Source of the DNA: Homarus americanus
Taxonomy: Eukaryota; Arthropoda; Malacostraca; Decapoda; Nephropidae
Length of the DNA: 64,000 nucleotides
Reading direction: 5' to 3'
Assembly: GCF_018991925.1 (NCBI RefSeq)
Contig: NW_024748849.1
Span: 694,501 to 758,500 of the forward strand
Shown piece after piece: positions 40,901-45,379 of the stretch. The notes beneath the pieces are model-generated. The model ran no database searches. It was not told where the DNA came from and was given only the letters and a program-made list of their open reading frames with translations. Numbering within the stretch: the stretch's first letter is position 1; every line of letters begins with the position of its first letter. The translations under genes were made by a program, and so were the position numbers.

Positions 40901-43376
40901 ATATGAAATATAGTCACAGGATTACATTAAGTTTGGCTCGCTCATCTGAAATAAGTACTGTATAAAATCAGTCTTGACGAGTAGAAACGAAAATTACTAG
41001 GCTGACCTGACAAGAAGAACTTTTAATGGGATATTGACCCAAAAAAATATTAAATATCAACATATACAGGGTATATTCAGACCATAAAAAATCACTCCCT
41101 GACTCCTCCTAGAGGGTTAACCAATGTCTCAGAGTGACTCCAACCTCCCTTGCAATTTCCGTGGCCAATAATTTCCCTGTGACCAATAATTTCCCAATGA
41201 TTCGCCAATTGATGCTCTGTAGCATCCATCCTGGAGTGGGTGTGGAGCAGTGGGCAAACGCCAAAACGACTAACACCTCATCACCTCACATTGATTTTCG
41301 CAATTCTAATTACAGGGTGGTCAAGTCGCATTCTGTCCAACAATTCATTCTTATTTTTTTTATCACTTAATAGTTTTTTTGTTTTGTTTTTCCAAGAGCG
41401 GTAGTGGCGAGAGGTGAAAGTGTTTGATTGATTGTGGTAATAACATCCCTGGTGATACAACAGCTGAGGTCATATGTCGCCGAATTAAAATATACAGTAG
41501 GCTTAAAAAACTAAATTCAAATAATACTGTACAAGGTAAAAAACATGAATAATGAATAGCATAGAACTCATGTAAAAGCCATTTAAAAGTTATTAGATGA
41601 GACTCAAAGCTTGTGTGGAAGACCGGCTTCCTCCATGACGGAGAGGATGTCCCCTCTCACACTATCCACCCCACCCCACCGCACCAAAGAGAGACAGAGA
41701 CCCCCCAACCCCCCGGCATTGGAAGAGGCGCTTACTACGAAGATCTCGGGACTGGGGCACTCCATCAGGAGGTATCAAACAGTCAATGGGACCAGGCAGT
41801 TACCACAGTGGGGAGGGGACACTCTCTCTCTCCATTAAAAAAAACCTTGAGTCAGCTGTGTGTGGCCAATGCGAAGGGGGGCTCAAGCAGTCTCCCGGAG
41901 GCACAACAGTCCCTGATATCCCCAGGCACCCAATGCAGGGTGGATATCGTGGAACTTGTTTGCTGAGTGGAAGTGATCAAGTAACAATTCATTCTTGTTT
42001 TTGTTTTTTTCAAGAACAGTAGTGGCAAGAGGTAACAACCTAGTTTAGTGTTACTGGTGGTGAGAAAACCATGCCCTTCCTCTCTTATGTTCTCATATCA
42101 AGGACTGTCCCTCACGGAAGCCAGACGTCTAATCAACCCTAATAACGCATTACCTGCCATAAGCTCACTCGCATTCCTCTTCAAAATCTCGAGTAAAGGC
42201 ATAGATAACTGAGGGAAAGTTAAGTCCATATGACACCTCCCCAGACACCTGCTCTACTGGCTGGTTGGTTTTGGGGGCTTTAGGCACTATCAACTGCCAG
42301 GGTCAAGCTGCATCCACCAACCATAACACATTCTTCAGGTGTTAAGGATAATTCTAAGACCACATACACTCACTATGTACAAGTATGTGGCCCTTGACTT
42401 GTGTCCTACTACCCTACTCAGGATCACCTACCCCAGCTCTCCCTACATCAACACCTCCCCGACCCTCTTGTGACCTGATGTGTAGAACGGCCTTGAGGTC
42501 ACGGGTATGGTAGTAGGAGGGGGTGGATAATTTCTTTTGACCGCGACTGTATATGGAGGGAGGCCCCCTGGGTAGACCTTAGCTACAGGTTGTCTGATAT
42601 GCTTGGTTTAACTACAAGGTGTATTGTTGTAGGTTTATTGTAAAGTTAAAAGCACTGAGTATATTATCAATTAAAACATAGTTAACAAAACATTCAGAGA
42701 TGATGAATTTATTTTCGTTGTCAGTACAGTATTTGTTTTATCATAAGCGGTTTAATTTCATGTCTAGTTTCATGGCTTTGTGAAGAGTTATTACACATCA
42801 GTACATAGAAGACTAAATTGATTGATAGATAACATTTCTATGTTAATGATAAAAGTAATTGAGGTGGTGATGTATTGTTGTACTAACCCTGTGAGTTACC
42901 CTTAAAACTTGAATTTAGACTTACTGTAATACTTTAAATTATTCCTCTGTACTGATGCTTTCTGTTTCTCACATTGCATTAACTAGATTAAATGTATTTT
43001 TACTTGAAAAATTTGTGATGATGAACACTGGGTTTAAGCTAATACAGTACTACTCTGTACTCTATACTGTATTTTGAATTTAACTGTCCGACTGTTTTAG
43101 TAAGCAAAGAAACATCTAATACTGTACTACAAGGTTTTGAACTTAATGTTTTTACTGTACGTATATCATGCTGTGTGCTATATTATCCCAAAATTACTTA
43201 ATGCAGTATAATATAAAACCACACGATTCATATTTTCAGGTGAAGAAATGAACTTCACAGAACTGCTAAAGAGCTTTGGACTTGACATGGCAAGTGTAGC
43301 CAATGCACTTGGGATCGACATCCATACGCTTAACTCCATGGGAAACAACGAACTCCTCCTCATTCTTACACAGTAA
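5514..43376 (+). CDS. Notum: Notum palmitoleoyl-protein carboxylesterase, 11 coding exons over 37.9 kb
   Basis: Notum is a secreted alpha/beta hydrolase that removes the palmitoleate from Wnt proteins and so blocks signalling; the family is a Wnt feedback inhibitor. The exons at 5514-5548, 17500-17859, 18423-18475, 31085-31241, 31860-32024, 33482-33768, 34740-34878, 35353-36179, 37196-37264, 40343-40681 and 43240-43376 join with consistent phases into 855 codons plus TAA. Family motifs appear in order: CNDNSPAG, FLEGGWYCF, ILSPHPEENPHWW, FVPYCSSDSWSG, LAGSSAGG (nucleophile Ser257), SDSGWFLD, FQWMFDEAQ (Asp363), CISH (His409), SLPQALYCWD, CAWPHCNHACP and NPFTGEEMN. The N-terminus is a signal peptide. 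The protein is longer than the roughly 500-residue vertebrate enzyme because of an Arg/Lys-rich insertion at about residues 440-781. Asn244 (NFT) and two other N-x-T sites fit secretion. The family call is near certain. The least sure parts are exon 9 and the exact 5' end. Confidence 0.95.
5549..6090. repeat. 26-bp minisatellite at the start of Notum intron 1
   Basis: About 20 copies of a 26-bp unit containing CTCACTCCCTCATACTCTCA followed by CCTAGG, with A/G and T/C variants, begin within a few bases of the exon 1 donor. The strand is pyrimidine-rich. The repeat keeps an open frame for a while, which is not coding. Confidence 0.93.
6091..6848. repeat. Intron 1: GAATGAGTGTGTGTG-type degenerate minisatellite
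   Basis: Sequence at 6091-6470 is unremarkable. Over 6480-6690 a degenerate unit of GAATGAGTGAGTGAACGAGA with GTGTGTGT blocks repeats about ten times. The long minus-strand Ser/His/Thr/Phe-rich frames here are shadows of this repeat. Confidence 0.7.
6849..7163 (-). pseudogene. CR1/L2-like LINE, C-terminal fragment
   Basis: The minus strand encodes FKWVKGINKGDIDRVLI and then FKFDKFRFRREIGRNWFTNR, VDEWNKLSNFVVSAGTLDSF and KRRLDRFMD. This is the typical C-terminal end of CR1/L2-type reverse transcriptase ORFs, which carries R-V-V-x-x-W-N-x-L-P and S-F-K-x-x-L-D. The 3' tail ends in GCAGACTCCTTATGT on the minus strand. It is strongly 5'-truncated. Recognition is from memory of the family. Confidence 0.8.
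7194..7536 (+). mobile_element. tRNA-derived SINE, copy 1
   Basis: The head reads CTGTGGTGTAATGGTCAGCA, a tRNA-like A box. An anticodon-like hairpin follows (GCTCGC, a 7-nt loop, GCGAGC), then a decayed B box. The body is 280 bp, with ATTTGCCTCTGTCTACCCAG and an end near TTACACGAGGGGCAACCATT. It is about 80% identical by eye to the copy at 34.2 kb along its full length, so the unit is a dispersed retroposon and not a tRNA gene. It lies in Notum intron 1 right after a LINE fragment. Confidence 0.82.
7770..7872. mobile_element. Fold-back element F1 (CCCCAGCTTA/CCTAACC family)
   Basis: The left arm reads CACCTGAAGAATCTCCACCC then CAGCTTATT and CCTAACCTAAC. The right arm reads TTAGGTTGTTTAAGTGAACT then AAGCTGGGGT. 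The arms are inverted complements over the CCCCAGCTTA and CCTAAC parts. Five similar hairpins occur in this window. Confidence 0.65.
7900..8250. promoter_or_regulatory. Intron 1 cluster: AGGTCA half-sites and 20-bp-phased CRE palindromes
   Basis: AGGTCA half-sites occur at 7906, 7911, 7923, 8212, 8235 and 8240, in two places overlapping as AGGTCAGGTCA. The 10-bp palindrome ATGACGTCAT, a full cAMP-response-element core, occurs at 8071, 8091 and 8131, with a decayed copy (ATGACGCGAT) at 8111. The registers are exactly 20 bp apart. The motifs are seen directly. A role as an enhancer is inference. Confidence 0.4.
8452..8640. repeat. 15/16-bp minisatellite TTAGTGTCGAGTACCG / TTAGTGTCGTGAATG
   Basis: About twelve units alternate between a 16-bp form (TTAGTGTCGAGTACCG) and a 15-bp form (TTAGTGTCGTGAATG) in short higher-order blocks. 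It lies in Notum intron 1. Confidence 0.9.
8755..8838. mobile_element. Fold-back element F2, short copy
   Basis: ACCTGAGATTAACCACCC and AGCGTTAGGGTGGTTAATGT then TTAGGCG form inverted arms around a C-rich/A-rich centre. It belongs to the same family as F1 and F3 but lacks the outer CCCCAGCTTA part. Confidence 0.5.
9180..9425. repeat. Degenerate tandem of CCTTGAGTACGATGACTTAA
   Basis: About ten diverged copies of a unit of roughly 22 bp (TGAGTACGA, GACTTAACC) are spread over this stretch of Notum intron 1. The flanking 8840-9180 and 9425-9630 hold nothing else recognisable beyond a few more AGGTCA/TGACCT words. Confidence 0.65.
9637..9768 (-). mobile_element. LINE 3' tail in inverted orientation
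   Basis: The plus strand here (ATAAGAAT, GGAAACTGCAGCGGGCCTAT, TATCCGTCCAACCTATG, GAAGCTATCTAGCGTG) is the reverse complement of the 3' end of the LINE that follows (about 12037-12122), with modest divergence. The LINE is therefore flanked by an inverted copy of its own tail. Confidence 0.75.
9786..12126 (+). pseudogene. CR1/L2-like LINE, nearly full ORF2 but decayed
   Basis: Read in shifting frames, the plus strand shows an endonuclease piece (RGGVAIYVRENL, WIELTDG, then YRPPN). The fingers motif of reverse transcriptase (KSPGPDEILARVLKECKEQL) follows, then the palm (DFSKAFDSVPHGRL), GVPQGS, FADDIKIGRVI with the catalytic F-A-D-D, and KWQIKFNVDKCKVLNLG. Last come the C-terminal block FKLDKFRFRRD and a tail ending CTGCAGTTTCCTCCATTCTT. 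Several stops and frameshifts make it inactive. It is inserted in Notum intron 1. Confidence 0.88.
12676..12893. mobile_element. Fold-back element F3 (most complete copy)
   Basis: The left arm is GGATCACCTGAAGAATCTAC, ACCCCAGCTTATTTCACCTG and GAGATTAACCAACCTAACG. The right arm is GTGGTTAATCTTTAGGTGGA and ATAAACTGGGATGGATGTTC then TTCAGTTAATCC. These are inverted complements with mismatches. The loop carries GGTTAG-like repeats. No coding capacity is seen. Confidence 0.7.
12900..15000. other. Intron 1, AT-rich and pyrimidine-rich sequence without genes
   Basis: An (AAT)n run at about 13080-13120 leads into very A-rich DNA to about 13380. 13430-14360 is ordinary non-repetitive sequence, with CCTGACCTGACCTGA at about 14337. 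14380-14560 is a long CT-rich plus-strand tract whose Leu/Ser/Phe frames are low-complexity artefacts. Nothing coding is recognised. Confidence 0.6.
15003..15245. mobile_element. Fold-back element F4 with TTAGG-like loop
   Basis: GGATCACCTGAAGG at the left and GTTAATCTTAAGATGGACTA then AGCTGGGGTGTCTAATATTC at the right are family termini. The interior is an inverted arrangement of CCTTAACAC/CCTATCC on the left and GGTTAGG/GGATAGG on the right, including GGTTAGGTTTGGTTAGGTTA. It belongs to the same family as F3. Confidence 0.65.
15311..15760. repeat. GT/AC microsatellites in intron 1
   Basis: Short GT runs occur at 15309-15326, AC at about 15489-15512, and a 48-bp GT run at about 15581-15628. 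The rest is unremarkable. Confidence 0.85.
15800..17015 (+). pseudogene. RTE-like LINE with internal deletion of the RT core
   Basis: The 5' part (15850-16360) is an open stretch rich in Ser/Pro, probably leader or ORF1 sequence. At about 16405-16560, shifting frames read SLYGMSG/MWDVRNLLDTGTNEG, then RRTAHGAKDLARYNIDIVP, matching the N-W-N-V-R-T-L-L start of RTE-class apurinic endonucleases. At 16612-17000 it jumps to the C-terminal part of such proteins (NTAFNNLKEPMRRSH, then SLEAFEM, RRMQRISYTDRTTNEEVLRL, and LRYFGHVISDRG). The reverse transcriptase core between them is missing. It lies in Notum intron 1. Confidence 0.7.
17393..17474. repeat. About 20-bp tandem AACAACACCTTAACCCCTTT next to exon 2
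   Basis: Four copies sit directly upstream of the exon 2 acceptor. The C/T-rich, AAC-rich unit could contribute branch-point-like TTAAC sequences to splicing. The preceding 17016-17392 holds GT-rich microsatellite sequence and a lone CTTTGATG word at 17173. Confidence 0.85.
17500..17859 (+). CDS. Notum: Notum coding exon 2: signal peptide end, Gly/Pro-rich pro-region
   Basis: This exon follows a TTTACTTCAG acceptor and ends at GG before GTAAGT. It encodes residues 12-131. First comes the hydrophobic end of the signal peptide (LLWSTVLAG), then a Gly/Ala/Pro-rich stretch. An amphipathic segment (LVETEAVQRVAAARERE) follows, then Cys-Cys-Gly, a His/Pro-rich linker and finally VCNDNSPAG, the first strongly conserved Notum block. 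The N-terminal part is poorly conserved across the family, so only its end is diagnostic. Base composition is GC-rich compared with the introns. A minus-strand frame over the same bases is a shadow. Confidence 0.9.
17866..18422. other. Notum intron 2
   Basis: A (GT)n run at about 17870-17893 follows the donor. The remainder is AT-rich and shows nothing recognisable up to the exon 3 acceptor. Confidence 0.6.
18423..18475 (+). CDS. Notum: Notum coding exon 3
   Basis: A 53-bp exon lies between CTTGTTGCAG and a GTGAGT donor. It encodes FYFRQSEMSRRWIVFLEG, which matches the family block in which a beta strand leads to the F-L-E-G-G turn near the active site. The entering phase (two bases from exon 2) and leaving phase (one base) agree with its neighbours. 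It is too short to appear as an open frame of its own. Confidence 0.93.
18500..18541. repeat. Interstitial CCTAA telomere-type tract
   Basis: About five consecutive CCTAA units (arthropod TTAGG on the minus strand) lie 25 bp after exon 3. It is short and imperfect at its start. Confidence 0.75.
18890..19350. repeat. (AC)n and CACCATCACCACAACA minisatellite
   Basis: A clean (AC)n run of about 55 bp at 18891-18947 is followed at 19120-19345 by a 15-23-bp tandem of CACCATCACCACAACA. The His/Thr/Pro-rich frame across it is an artefact. Confidence 0.88.
19540..19797. repeat. 38-bp tandem repeat, about 6.8 identical copies
   Basis: A 38-bp unit (GTGCTAATGTGACTCGGCTG then AAGCACGGACTTAACGCT) repeats without a visible mismatch. 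Such homogeneity points to recent amplification or gene-conversion-like correction. It lies in Notum intron 3. Confidence 0.95.
19798..21700. other. Intron 3, AT-rich sequence without genes
   Basis: (TGTC)n occurs at about 20262-20281 and (GTA)n at about 20329-20393. The rest is AT-rich and mostly unique. No convincing exon or element was recognised. Confidence 0.55.
21716..21985. repeat. 30-bp minisatellite CTGCTAGGTGTCATACAGGC...
   Basis: About nine copies of a 30-bp unit (CTGCTAGGTGTCATACAGGC then CACCTTCCCC) show few substitutions (GGCC/GGTC). A short CT run precedes it. It lies in Notum intron 3. Confidence 0.93.
22265..22440. repeat. Degenerate tandem of TACATTGTATACCTGTACTA
   Basis: About six diverged copies of a unit of roughly 25-28 bp are present. 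Related words (TACATTATATACTTGC, GACGATTTTAC) recur at 30965-31050, just upstream of exon 4. This suggests a dispersed repeat at both places. Confidence 0.6.
22441..26090. other. Intron 3, mostly unique DNA with microsatellites
   Basis: 22480-24250 is mostly non-repetitive, with patches of higher GC (about 22660-22740, 23090-23240). At 24290-24445 there is a degenerate roughly 40-bp tandem (GAGTTACTAATGAGGAAAAG). (ATT)n spans about 24487-24533. A C-rich pyrimidine tract lies at 25150-25330. (AT)n spans about 25820-25892. The short frames seen here have no recognisable motif. Confidence 0.5.
26100..26408 (+). mobile_element. hAT-like MITE H1 with CAGGGGCGGATC termini
   Basis: The ends CAGGGGCGGATC and GATCCGCCCCTG are perfect inverted repeats, 309 bp apart. 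The interior is non-coding. CAGGGG-type termini are common in hAT elements. No clear 8-bp target duplication flanks it. A diverged copy in opposite orientation lies at 51970-52238, sharing the internal GGGTCCGGACCCCC-like and CAGAATATCAAGTGCA-like segments. It lies in Notum intron 3. Confidence 0.75.
26411..29630. other. Intron 3, no recognisable genes
   Basis: 26411-27780 is ordinary sequence. 27850-28070 contains a degenerate tandem of CCATGGACGTTT-like units. 28090-28330 is a GC/CpG-rich island-like patch in an AT-rich setting. Overlapping frames on both strands at 28690-29250 (143 aa plus, 175 aa minus) show no motif, start context or splice logic that I would accept. I treat them as chance. 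Confidence 0.45.
29637..29750. mobile_element. Fold-back element F5
   Basis: GGATTACCTGAAGATTAGCC, CAGCATATTTCACCTAACC and the tract CCTAACCTAACCTAACC face GTAGCGTTAGGGTCTTTAAT and TTATTAGGTATAATAAGGTG. It is the same family as F3, in Notum intron 3. Confidence 0.62.
29751..31084. other. Intron 3, 3' end
   Basis: No exon is seen. 30720-30910 contains short GGTTAGG tracts and a segment (GGCTAGGAAGTTAGG, TTTCTTTGGATGGTTAGGTG) that recurs inverted at 54850-54900, so a dispersed repeat is likely. 30960-31050 resembles the 22.3-kb repeat. Confidence 0.5.
31085..31241 (+). CDS. Notum: Notum coding exon 4
   Basis: The exon begins after ACTGATACCAG and ends before GTGAGT. It encodes GGWYCFDRESCEQRW, then RPLMTSRGWPDTRHVGGILS, then PHPEENPHWWTANHV. 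These are the most recognisable Notum blocks: the Gly-Gly-Trp turn, the two Cys that are paired in the family, and the P-E-E-N-P-x-W-W motif. It is separated from exon 3 by a 12.6-kb intron. Confidence 0.95.
31305..31402 (+). pseudogene. LINE C-terminal fragment, plus orientation, in intron 4
   Basis: GTCACAGCTCAAGGTTGAAG followed by AAGTCCAGAAAACTGTGAGG and GTTGTGAACTCTTAGAAC is a plus-strand copy of a C-terminal coding piece. That piece also appears on the minus strand at about 45500-45605 (S-S-R-L-K-K, K-K-T-V-R-x-N-F-F, V-V-N-S-W-N). Stops interrupt it. Confidence 0.75.
31415..31822 (-). pseudogene. LINE reverse transcriptase fragment in intron 4
   Basis: The minus strand encodes WIGDFLHDRKQCVV, then VPQGSVLGPLLFVCFINDMP, FADNAKLFREIKNQTDCEEL, KDLCELQEWWKKWLLKFNV and TKCKRKHLG. 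These are palm and thumb motifs of a CR1/L2-type reverse transcriptase. The catalytic F-A-D-D is F-A-D-N here. The 46-kb fragment is the same family. It ends about 40 bp before the Notum exon 5 acceptor. The plus-strand frame over it is a shadow. Confidence 0.88.
31860..32024 (+). CDS. Notum: Notum coding exon 5: run-up to the nucleophile elbow
   Basis: The exon follows a strong TTTTCAATAG acceptor and ends AG before GTAAGT. It encodes FVPYCSSDSWSG, an EFSFMGSVILEEVVKAL helix, the N-glycosylation sequon NFT at residues 244-246 and ILAGS. The last two bases are the start of the codon for the catalytic Ser257, so intron 5 splits that codon. Intron 4 just upstream is almost filled by LINE sequence ending within about 40 bp of the acceptor. 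Confidence 0.95.
32025..33040. repeat. Intron 5, with CTGTACTAAGCTAAAGGACT tandem
   Basis: At 32755-32965 about four diverged copies of TGTACTAAGCTAAAGGACTA, some with CTCTACTTTAGTGTACTTAA, are arranged in tandem. The rest of the intron up to 33040 is ordinary. A 97-aa frame at 32229-32522 has no recognisable feature. Confidence 0.65.
33045..33287. mobile_element. MITE with about 33-bp terminal inverted repeats
   Basis: AAGTTTGTGACATTTTATAA then GAGAAAAACT at the left and AAGTTTTCTCTTATAAAATG then TCACTGACTTGAA at the right are inverted complements with about three mismatches. The interior is G-rich and non-coding. It lies about 200 bp upstream of Notum exon 6. The superfamily is not clear. 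Confidence 0.72.
33482..33768 (+). CDS. Notum: Notum coding exon 6: nucleophile elbow and lid region
   Basis: The exon starts with the last base of the catalytic serine codon and continues AGGVGVLVNVDHVARQLEHL, then AVSDSGWFLDNEPF, KCVDAHSCPPVEAIRRG, LWQGRIPDHC and YCYFGYRLYPTLK. All are recognisable Notum blocks. The residue after the G-S-S-A-G-G elbow is Val, where vertebrates have Thr. The acceptor (GATGACAACAG) has a poor pyrimidine tract, but the next AG downstream would break the conserved reading. The exon ends in T before GTAAGA. Confidence 0.93.
34174..34511 (+). mobile_element. tRNA-derived SINE, copy 2
   Basis: This is the same family as the copy at 7.2 kb and in the same orientation. 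It has the A box TGGTGTAATGGTCAGC and a clearer B box (GGTTCTATCCC, close to GGTTCGAATCC). The anticodon stem-loop is less regular here. The body ends TTACACGAGGGACAACCATT. It lies in Notum intron 6. No clear target-site duplication was found. Confidence 0.85.
34562..34665. mobile_element. Fold-back element F6
   Basis: GAAGATTAACCACCTTAAGG and CCTATCCTAACCC face GTAGCATTAGAGAGTTTAAT and CATCAGGTAAGATAAACT in inverted arrangement. It is a diverged, short relative of F3, next to the second SINE in Notum intron 6. Confidence 0.5.
34740..34878 (+). CDS. Notum: Notum coding exon 7: catalytic aspartate
   Basis: The exon begins after a strong GCACTCCCCAG acceptor and ends AC before GTAAGT. It encodes SPLFVFQWMFDEAQMTADNVG, in which Asp363 of FDEAQ is the catalytic aspartate by family alignment. 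A more variable helix (QWDYIHGIGERLRKTFENV) follows. With the first codon of exon 8 the end reads N-V-T, a possible N-glycosylation site. It is short enough to be missed by open-frame searches. Confidence 0.93.
35353..36179 (+). CDS. Notum: Notum coding exon 8: catalytic histidine and long basic insertion
   Basis: The 827-bp exon begins after CTATTCCAG. It encodes ALFAPSCISHTVLTKRNW (His409, third catalytic residue) and SLPQALYCWD, then leaves the family consensus for about 240 residues. The insertion is rich in Arg, Gln, Asn and Ser. Its end, residues 628-674, has 36 Lys/Arg in 47 positions, the rest mainly Glu. The exon closes with a GTAATA donor inside a GA-rich tract. Reading beyond the donor would give a stop at 36337 and lose the conserved C-terminal blocks in exons 10 and 11, so splicing here is the better model. 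Confidence 0.88.
36513..36811. mobile_element. pogo/Tigger-like MITE P1 with TA target site
   Basis: The termini CAGTGATATCCTCGCTAGCC and GGCGATATTACTACTG are inverted repeats flanked by TA on both sides (36511-36512, 36812-36813), the Tc1/mariner-pogo signature. At its centre, 36677-36740 is a 64-bp palindrome with a single mismatch pair and no loop. It lies in Notum intron 8. Confidence 0.78.
37196..37264 (+). CDS. Notum: Notum coding exon 9, possible 69-bp cassette
   Basis: A 69-bp segment lies between CAATGGTAG and a strong CAAG/GTAAGA donor. It keeps phase 1 on both sides and encodes 23 Arg/Gln/Thr-rich residues that fit the composition of the insertion. The next AG, 5 bp downstream, would bring an in-frame TGA. 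The acceptor is weak. Since the exon is a multiple of three with equal phases, exon 8 could also splice directly to exon 10, giving an 832-residue form. Confidence 0.5.
37340..37575 (-). pseudogene. LINE tail fragment in intron 9
   Basis: GTTGTTCCAAGAATTCACAA then CTCAGAAAAAGTTTGCCCTC is the minus-strand form of the LINE C-terminal piece seen at 45.5 kb (V-R-A-N-F-F, V-V-N-S-W-N-N). The segment at 37345-37400 (TTTATCCTCTTC, CACTGATCGCCT) recurs near 63590-63650 on the same strand. Part of it recurs inverted at about 39600-39690. Confidence 0.65.
38234..38733. mobile_element. pogo/Tigger-like MITE P2 with TA target site
   Basis: CAGCGAGTCCTCGTTTAACG at the left and CGAGGACTTACTG at the right are inverted. 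The homology continues inward (CAACGTTA/TAACGTTG, ACGTCGC/GCGACGT). TA flanks both ends. The 500-bp interior has a C/T-rich patch and no transposase motif. It lies in Notum intron 9. Confidence 0.78.
39856..40198 (+). mobile_element. hAT-like MITE H3 with 8-bp target duplication
   Basis: CAGGGTGGCCAGACTTCAGT at the left and CGTTTTGGCCACCCATG at the right are hAT-type inverted termini, with the subterminal GATCTACTAG/CGACCGGTAGATCG sequence often seen in this group. Flanks are GTTTAGAC (39848-39855) and GTTTAGAT (40199-40206), an 8-bp target duplication with one change. It lies 145 bp before Notum exon 10. Confidence 0.85.
40343..40681 (+). CDS. Notum: Notum coding exon 10: end of insertion and C-terminal cysteine block
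   Basis: The exon follows an excellent TTGCTTTTTCAG acceptor and ends ACAG before GTAAGC. The first 84 residues are Ser/Thr/His-rich and unlike vertebrate Notum. The rest (MCPTHTLHL, then CAWPHCNHACP, then LLNPFTG) matches the conserved C-terminal block, whose cysteines form disulphides in the family. Finding it again after some 340 foreign residues shows that the insertion lies within the domain and is not a C-terminal readthrough. Confidence 0.92.
40682..43239. other. Notum intron 10
   Basis: 41320-41420 and 41965-42035 share a roughly 70-bp direct repeat (CAATTCATTCTT, GTAGTGGCGAGAGGT / GTAGTGGCAAGAGGT) around about 600 bp of GC-richer DNA with open frames in several registers (up to 117 aa, 41613-41966). 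These frames have no motif that I recognise, and the structure suggests a decayed insertion. The rest is AT-rich and unremarkable. Confidence 0.45.
43240..43376 (+). CDS. Notum: Notum coding exon 11: C-terminus and stop
   Basis: The exon follows a CATATTTTCAG acceptor. It encodes GEEMNFTELLKSFGLDMASV, then NALGIDIHTLNSMGNNELLL and ILTQ before TAA. This matches the terminal helices of the family. NFT is another potential N-glycosylation site. The reading frame ends at 43374-43376. Confidence 0.93.
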
Positions 43377-44010
43377 CCTCTGTACTGCATCCCAGTGTGA
43401 AATTTTGAACCTATTGAAGAACATCGTCCATGAAATGCTGTATTTATGTTTGGATGGTATGACTAAAAGCTCAGGCAGTATTATGTGTTTTGAAAGGTAT
43501 GTGCTGTACAGACTGTATCTTGAAGAAGTTGTAGTAGATTATTGTATATGTTGAAGTACTGTATGCACATACTGTACAGTGTACAAGTCATGTCACCATA
43601 ATAGTCTAGTGAAGACCTTGGTTTATCAGATAATGTTTTGGTATTTAGAGCTTCAGTTTTATAGTCCTGTGTTTTACAGTGCAGTAGAGAGCCAGTGACC
43701 ACACCCATCACAGTACTGTACGTACTGGAAGTTTTGTCTGAAATACATGTAGTTTGTCTCTCTCTCTCCTACATCACCAGCTCTTCACTCAACACAAAGT
43801 CTGTCATCACACTTTCTTCTGAATGCTGTACTGCATATTGTTCCTGCATAAACATTCGTTTGATAAATAATCATCCACACTAAGAGTCTGACTAACAACT
43901 CAACAACTCGTCATAACTGAACAGGGAAGGTCATCACTGCTGGTCATATACATGTAACCCCCTTGTGTACAAGAGTCTCTCTCTGCTGAATAAAATCATC
44001 TGGCATTAGC
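43377..44010 (+). promoter_or_regulatory. Notum: Probable Notum 3' UTR with AATAAA at 43989-43994
   Basis: No splice signal or further family motif follows the stop. The first canonical AATAAA that I noticed lies 613 bp downstream at 43989-43994, which would give a 3' UTR of about 630 nt. The signal sits inside a dispersed repeat that recurs near 47.4 and 51.7 kb, so the UTR end may be transposon-derived. The exact cleavage site cannot be seen. Confidence 0.45.
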
Positions 44011-44052
44011 AAAACAATACTGTATATTAAAAGTGGTCTCCCTAAAGTGAAG
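43956..44052 (+). repeat. Dispersed repeat copy A carrying the AATAAA
   Basis: CCCTTGTGTAC, CTGCTGAATAAAATCATCTG and TATTAAAAGTGG then AGTGAAGGGGATAA also occur, diverged, at about 47371-47462 and 51646-51750 in the same order. It is a small dispersed family of unknown type. Confidence 0.6.
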
Positions 44053-44065
44053 GGGATAATTTGCT

Positions 44066-44900
44066 TTGTCACTTAATCACATGTTTACAACAGCTCAGGC
44101 TTAAAGTGTTCTCCATTTGTTGTTACGCTGGATTGAAGTTCCTCCCAATTGTACAGTTGTGTTTATTCTCATCTCTAGTTTTGATGTTTTACAAGTTCAA
44201 ATATTAAGGAGCTCTGGTATAAATGCTCATCAGGCAGGTGTGTCATCTAATGGTTTCTTTGTTTAAAGATAGAATTTATACATACATTTGAGTAATGACA
44301 ATAGGAATGAATTCACACGTCGTTCACACATATAGCTTGGTATGAGGCAGTTTAATTTACACTCAGAAAATAGAGGAATTTTAATTATAAATTATTATAC
44401 TTTTTTTCCTATCCACAAAAATGATAAGATAGTATAAGAAATACCCATACTTCTTGAGGTCCTGCAGTGTATCTGTATACTGTACAGGGTATGTGATATT
44501 GTTTAACCCCAGGGCTCTTATGTTGATGCAGTCCTCTCGATTAGTTACCTCAGATATACTATGCAGTAATTTTGTATGAGTTAGTAGAAGGCAGTCCGTG
44601 AACTATAAAGCATCAGCTTATGAAAATTCGAAGTTACAAAATAGAAAAATGTCCCATGCTTTAATTTATGAATGAAAACCCCTAAGTTACAAAAAAAATT
44701 TTTATTTTTTTTTGCTATTTTCGTAATATTTTTTAAGTAATAATGAAAATACTGTATACTAAAATAATATATATATATTTTTTACAACCATCATGCTTTC
44801 TTATTTCACTAACATTTTTCATTATTCTCAGACACTCGTAATGTTATTAGTTTATAAATAAGCGTTTAGTGTCATAAATCTCCTACAGTATCCTTTTATC
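44066..44900. other. Intergenic AT-rich sequence
   Basis: No gene or clear element is seen. A/T runs lie at about 44690-44780. Confidence 0.5.
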
Positions 44901-44914
44901 TTCCTCCTCAAACT

Positions 44915-45245
44915 CATTCAAGACAAGAACTGTAGCCTCCATCCCCACCACCACACAGTCACTCAAGACAAGAACTGTAGCCTCCATCTCCACCACCACA
45001 CAGTCACTCAAGACAAGACCTGTAGCCTCCATCTCCACCACACACAGTCACTCAAGACAAGACCTGTGGCTTCCTATCTCCACTACCACACAGTCACTCA
45101 AGACAAGACCTGTGGCTTCTTATCTCCACTACCACACAGTCACTCAAGACAAGACCTGTGGCTTCTTATCTCCACCACCACACAGTCACTCAAGACAAGA
45201 CCTGTGGCTTCCTATCTCCACCATTTACACACAGTCACTTGGCCT
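44915..45245. repeat. 46-bp minisatellite CACTCAAGACAAGACCTGTG...
   Basis: About seven copies of a 46-bp unit (CACTCAAGACAAGACCTGTG, GCTTCTTATCTCCACTACCA, CACAGT) are present, with variants at the left. Three overlapping short frames offset by exactly 46 bp reflect this period and are not genes. Confidence 0.93.
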
Positions 45246-45379
45246 GTTGCCTGATGGTCCAATTTCTCTTCATTTTCTCTCATATAATACTTGGGAAATT
45301 TAATAAAATGAAAATAATTAGCTATGTACTCTTAAATTTCATGTGCTAATTATGTACAATGAATGTGTAGAGTTGTAAG

